This document shows positions 61,563-64,000 of a DNA stretch of 64,000 nucleotides, in pieces (the first letter of the stretch is position 1; the number at the start of each line of letters is the position of its first letter). The translations under genes were made by a program, and so were the position numbers. The stretch spans positions 339,080 through 403,079 of the forward strand of contig CAVXFB010000002.1 in the NCBI GenBank assembly GCA_963760935.1, in the 5' to 3' direction. Under the pieces are notes generated by a model, which was given only the letters and a program-made list of their open reading frames with translations, did no database searches and was not told the DNA's origin. The DNA is from CAVXFB01 sp963760935. Lineage in GTDB: Bacteria > Planctomycetota > Planctomycetia > Pirellulales > Thermoguttaceae.

Positions 61563-62897
61563 TTACCCGCAACTCGAATTGGTCGAGCAGGCCGACACGT
61601 CATAGATGCGATATTGGCCCAGGTAAATATCCCACTCGGCCCAAAACGTAGTGCCGCCGTCGCAGCAGTAGCCCGGGTTGGTGATCGTTTGATTGCCGCT
61701 CGGGATCGTGCCGACACTGGTGGCGTGGAGCGCCGCGGCGTTGACGGTGATCGTCGGCGTGGTGCGCCCCATGAAGCTCTGAATGGTCCCCGTCACCCGC
61801 TGGCATAGCGGCTGGTCGATTTGAATGGGCTTATAGCAGTGGTTCTTTTGATCCCACACGAAAACAGCATCGCTGCCGTTGTAGCCCTGCACGTTGGTGA
61901 TGCCGCCAAGGGGCGGCTGGCCGGGCTGGTTCGTGGTGTTGAGCGTCGTGGCGTGCGGCAGCAGGCCGCCATCAATCGAATAGATCGTGGCCAGCGAGGT
62001 CACTAACCAGCTCGGTGTCGCCGTCGCGACGGCCCCGCCGATGATGCGGGCCATTTCGTGCGCCCACAGAATATTGCCGTTTTGATCGCAGAAGCCGCGC
62101 AACGCGCCCGGGTTGGCACCCGTCTTCGTGTCTTCGTAGCGAAGCATCAGCCAGCGGCCTTGTCCGTCAATTACGGTTAGGTCCGTTGGATTGCTGCGAA
62201 TGGGATCATTCCATTTCTGGTTGTCTTCGTCCCAGGTGAGCGACCACGCGTCGTAGGTAATGCCCGGCGCGGGGGCGAAGGCGGGCGTGGAAGTCTTCAC
62301 TTCGAAGACGGTCAATTCGCCGCCGCCGGACCCGCCAAGCCTCACCACAGCCCACACGATCGTCCCGTTGTCGCCCTGGTCAGCGGCTTCCCACCAAAGG
62401 ATTTGGGCTCCCTTGGATCCCGAACTAAGCGACGTCGACTCGCTGCCTACCGTTTTCGTTGCTACAACGTCGCAAAACGTATCGGTGTACGAGTTGACGT
62501 AGACGCGCGCCGGCACCACGCCAACCACGACTGCCCGGCCCAGCTTGCCGTCTTCCAGCGGCTCGAGAAGAACGCAGAAACGACCAGCGTGGTCAGTCGT
62601 TGGCGTGACGCCGATCAGTGGAAAGCGATTGGAGAACGCATTCACGTTGTCGGACGGCGTGATGAGAATGTCGTCGATCCCCAGCACGTCGAAGCGAGTC
62701 TTTGTCGAGCCGCTGTTGTTCTTAATCGTGATGATCGCCGGATTGTTTGTCACCCCGGGCGTGGCAATCGCCCCGCCGCCGCGACCCAAGCCGCGGACGT
62801 AGCGGCCGGCCTCGTTCCAACTGTTGATGCCGTCCGCCGTCGGAGTCCAGCGGTCTCCGGGACTCATCGACTTCGTGTTGTCGCCGCCGGAGTCCAT
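61563..62897 (-). CDS. Hypothetical protein of the tail-like cassette
   Basis: 444 residues from ATG 62897 (MDSGGDNTKSMSPGDRW). Mixed beta-rich; segments such as GAQILWWEAADQGDNGTIVWAVVRLGG look like repeat or adhesin folds. No named domain. Upstream gene ends 8 bp before it, downstream gene starts 4 bp after it. Confidence 0.55.
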   Translation of the reverse strand: MDSGGDNTKSMSPGDRWTPTADGINSWNEAGRYVRGLGRGGGAIATPGVTNNPAIITIKNNSGSTKTRFDVLGIDDILITPSDNVNAFSNRFPLIGVTPTTDHAGRFCVLLEPLEDGKLGRAVVVGVVPARVYVNSYTDTFCDVVATKTVGSESTSLSSGSKGAQILWWEAADQGDNGTIVWAVVRLGGSGGGELTVFEVKTSTPAFAPAPGITYDAWSLTWDEDNQKWNDPIRSNPTDLTVIDGQGRWLMLRYEDTKTGANPGALRGFCDQNGNILWAHEMARIIGGAVATATPSWLVTSLATIYSIDGGLLPHATTLNTTNQPGQPPLGGITNVQGYNGSDAVFVWDQKNHCYKPIQIDQPLCQRVTGTIQSFMGRTTPTITVNAAALHATSVGTIPSGNQTITNPGYCCDGGTTFWAEWDIYLGQYRIYDVSACSTNSSCG

Positions 62898-62905
62898 GTG
62901 TCTTG

Positions 62906-63712
62906 CTAGCTCCCAATCCCCAGCGCGCCAAAGTTGGCCGGATAATAAACCTGCTCGACGTACACGCCATCCGGGCGGTGAGCCAAAGCGTTGGCGCTGG
63001 TGTCGTGCTCTTCCGAGTAGTGGATCCACAGATACGCCCAGCCGGGCTTGTCGACGCCGCTGATGCCGCCGATCTGCTGACCGCTGACGTCGTCGCTCTG
63101 CTCGAAGGTGTAGGTGATCTCGATCAAGTCGGGATCGCGGCTGGAGGCCGATCCCTTCCCGCCGTGGAAGAGGACTGTGCCTGGCGCGAATCCGCGGAAG
63201 GCATAGGCGTTGACCTTCCCAGTACAGGCCTTCAAGGTCTGGGCGTAGGGCCAGCCGTAGCTGCGAACGGGAAGTTGCCAGGTCTCGCTCCAGGAGAACT
63301 TCGGCACGACAATCTCGCAGCCGCCCACGCTATGGTCGGTCACGCCGATGGCGCCGTGGTAGTCGGTGGGCGTAGCGCCGCCGGATGCGTAACCGGCCAG
63401 CGTCTGGATGCTCTGCGTAATCTTCTGTTTGCCGCCGCTGGTGTCGAAGGAGAACTTGTAGTCGTTGGGCTTCGGCGGCTTGGCAGCGCCGTAACGACAC
63501 TGGCACTCCCACGTGTCCGGCGCCGTTTCCTTTTTGGTAATCTGTTGACGCACCAGTCCATTTCGCAAGCTGGGCGTCATGGCGGCGACGAACGCGCCCA
63601 CGAGAAGATCGTCCGAGGTCCCCATCACGATCCACGTGGTGGTGGACGACGGGCTATCGCCGTCGGTCCCCTCTCGGCTGGGAAACGTCTCGTAAATCGT
63701 GAGGTTGGCCAC
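62906..63712 (-). CDS. Hypothetical protein of the tail-like cassette
   Basis: 268 residues starting MANLTIYETFPSREGTDGDSP. Beta-rich with a conserved-looking central WECQCRYGAAKPPKPNDYKFSFD and KPGWAYLWIHYSEEHDTS. No family named. Placed directly after the probable tape-measure end, the position of distal tail or baseplate proteins in phages; role is inference. Confidence 0.5.
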   Translation of the reverse strand: MANLTIYETFPSREGTDGDSPSSTTTWIVMGTSDDLLVGAFVAAMTPSLRNGLVRQQITKKETAPDTWECQCRYGAAKPPKPNDYKFSFDTSGGKQKITQSIQTLAGYASGGATPTDYHGAIGVTDHSVGGCEIVVPKFSWSETWQLPVRSYGWPYAQTLKACTGKVNAYAFRGFAPGTVLFHGGKGSASSRDPDLIEITYTFEQSDDVSGQQIGGISGVDKPGWAYLWIHYSEEHDTSANALAHRPDGVYVEQVYYPANFGALGIGS

Positions 63713-63729
63713 AAAACGCTCCTAACGCA

Positions 63730-64000
63730 TTAGCCCAGCACAATGCCGCCGCTGCCGGCCTTTGCCAAAAGTTCCCGGGTTTGATCGTTGATCGCTGCCA
63801 GGTGCTCCTTGCTGTCGGCCAGGTGACCTTCCATCTTCTTCTGCACGTCGTCACCCGACCCCAGACCACCGAGGGCATAGCCGCTAAAGGTGCCTTCCAC
63901 CTTCGACTTGGCCGCGGCCAAATTACCGATCTCTGGAATGTCCTTGGGAGGCGTGTGGCCCGGCATGGCCGGTCCGCCAGCGGCGACCTTGTCGCGAGCT
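63730..64000 (-). CDS. C-terminal end of a tape-measure-like protein (partial)
   Basis: The frame is open to the right edge (…ARDKVAAGGPAMPGHTPPKD), so it is part of a longer gene. The end KKMEGHLADSKEHLAAINDQ followed by TRELLAKAGSGG is a polar, helical tail of the type seen at the C-terminus of phage tape-measure proteins, with G-rich segments before it. The identification is by pattern only. Confidence 0.5.
   Translation of the reverse strand, partial: ARDKVAAGGPAMPGHTPPKDIPEIGNLAAAKSKVEGTFSGYALGGLGSGDDVQKKMEGHLADSKEHLAAINDQTRELLAKAGSGGIVLG

Overview
The window looks like a chromosomal stretch of a planctomycete, probably Pirellulales-like. The evidence is GC-rich coding DNA, PEP-CTERM-anchored repeat proteins, TIGR03067-type domains, and ECF sigma factors paired with a Ser/Thr kinase or membrane anti-sigma-like proteins. 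A FAS-II-like cluster with two CrtI-type oxidoreductases adds to this. Taxonomy is inferred from gene content only.

Layout. 1-3310: start of a gene running off the left edge, queA, a Nudix-like protein and a cysteine desulfurase broken by one missing base at its PLP-lysine motif. 3455-11366: carbohydrate island with a GHL10-like secreted protein, GH29 fucosidase, GH3 glucosidase and an MFS sugar-acid transporter. 11671-14824: histidine kinase, response regulator and REC-PP2C phosphatase operon. 15064-19402: MBL hydrolase, then glycerol catabolism (glpK, multiply frameshifted, and glpD). 19820-24249: HAF-repeat PEP-CTERM protein, 5-formyl-THF cyclo-ligase and an IS110 transposase. 24925-31655: a dedicated lipid operon (KAS II, ACP, CrtI-like, PIN toxin-antitoxin, CrtI-like, FabZ, FabI). 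31732-34056: RelE-type toxin with HTH partner and a complete IS4 element with 9-bp target duplications. 34423-36861: small membrane and HTH proteins. 36961-39512: KAS III with an in-frame repeat array, and a class-I glutamine amidotransferase-like hydrolase. 39975-43428: rsfS-argS, a zinc-ribbon gene enclosed by a duplicated argS 3' end, and csrA. 43599-47650: CHAD protein and HExxH protein, divergent from an intergenic region with phased CTAAC boxes, a HXXEE membrane protein and a second HAF-repeat protein. 48103-58072: three consecutive ECF sigma modules on the minus strand. 58516-64000: minus-strand cassette that ends in what looks like the C-terminus of a tape-measure-like protein, perhaps part of a prophage or tail-like system.

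Two themes cut across the regions. First, at least nine genes carry single-base (or two-base) indels, often in short G/C runs, so several apparently broken genes may be intact in the organism. Second, small palindromic repeats (CTAG-ended MITE-like units, the CCCTCTCCC...GGGAGAGGG family, the GGGTTGC palindrome) are scattered between genes and inside reading frames.

The strongest leads are the CrtI/FAS-II lipid operon, the kinase-sensor mega-protein beside its sigma factor, the phased 11-bp boxes upstream of the CHAD gene, and the argS tail duplication.
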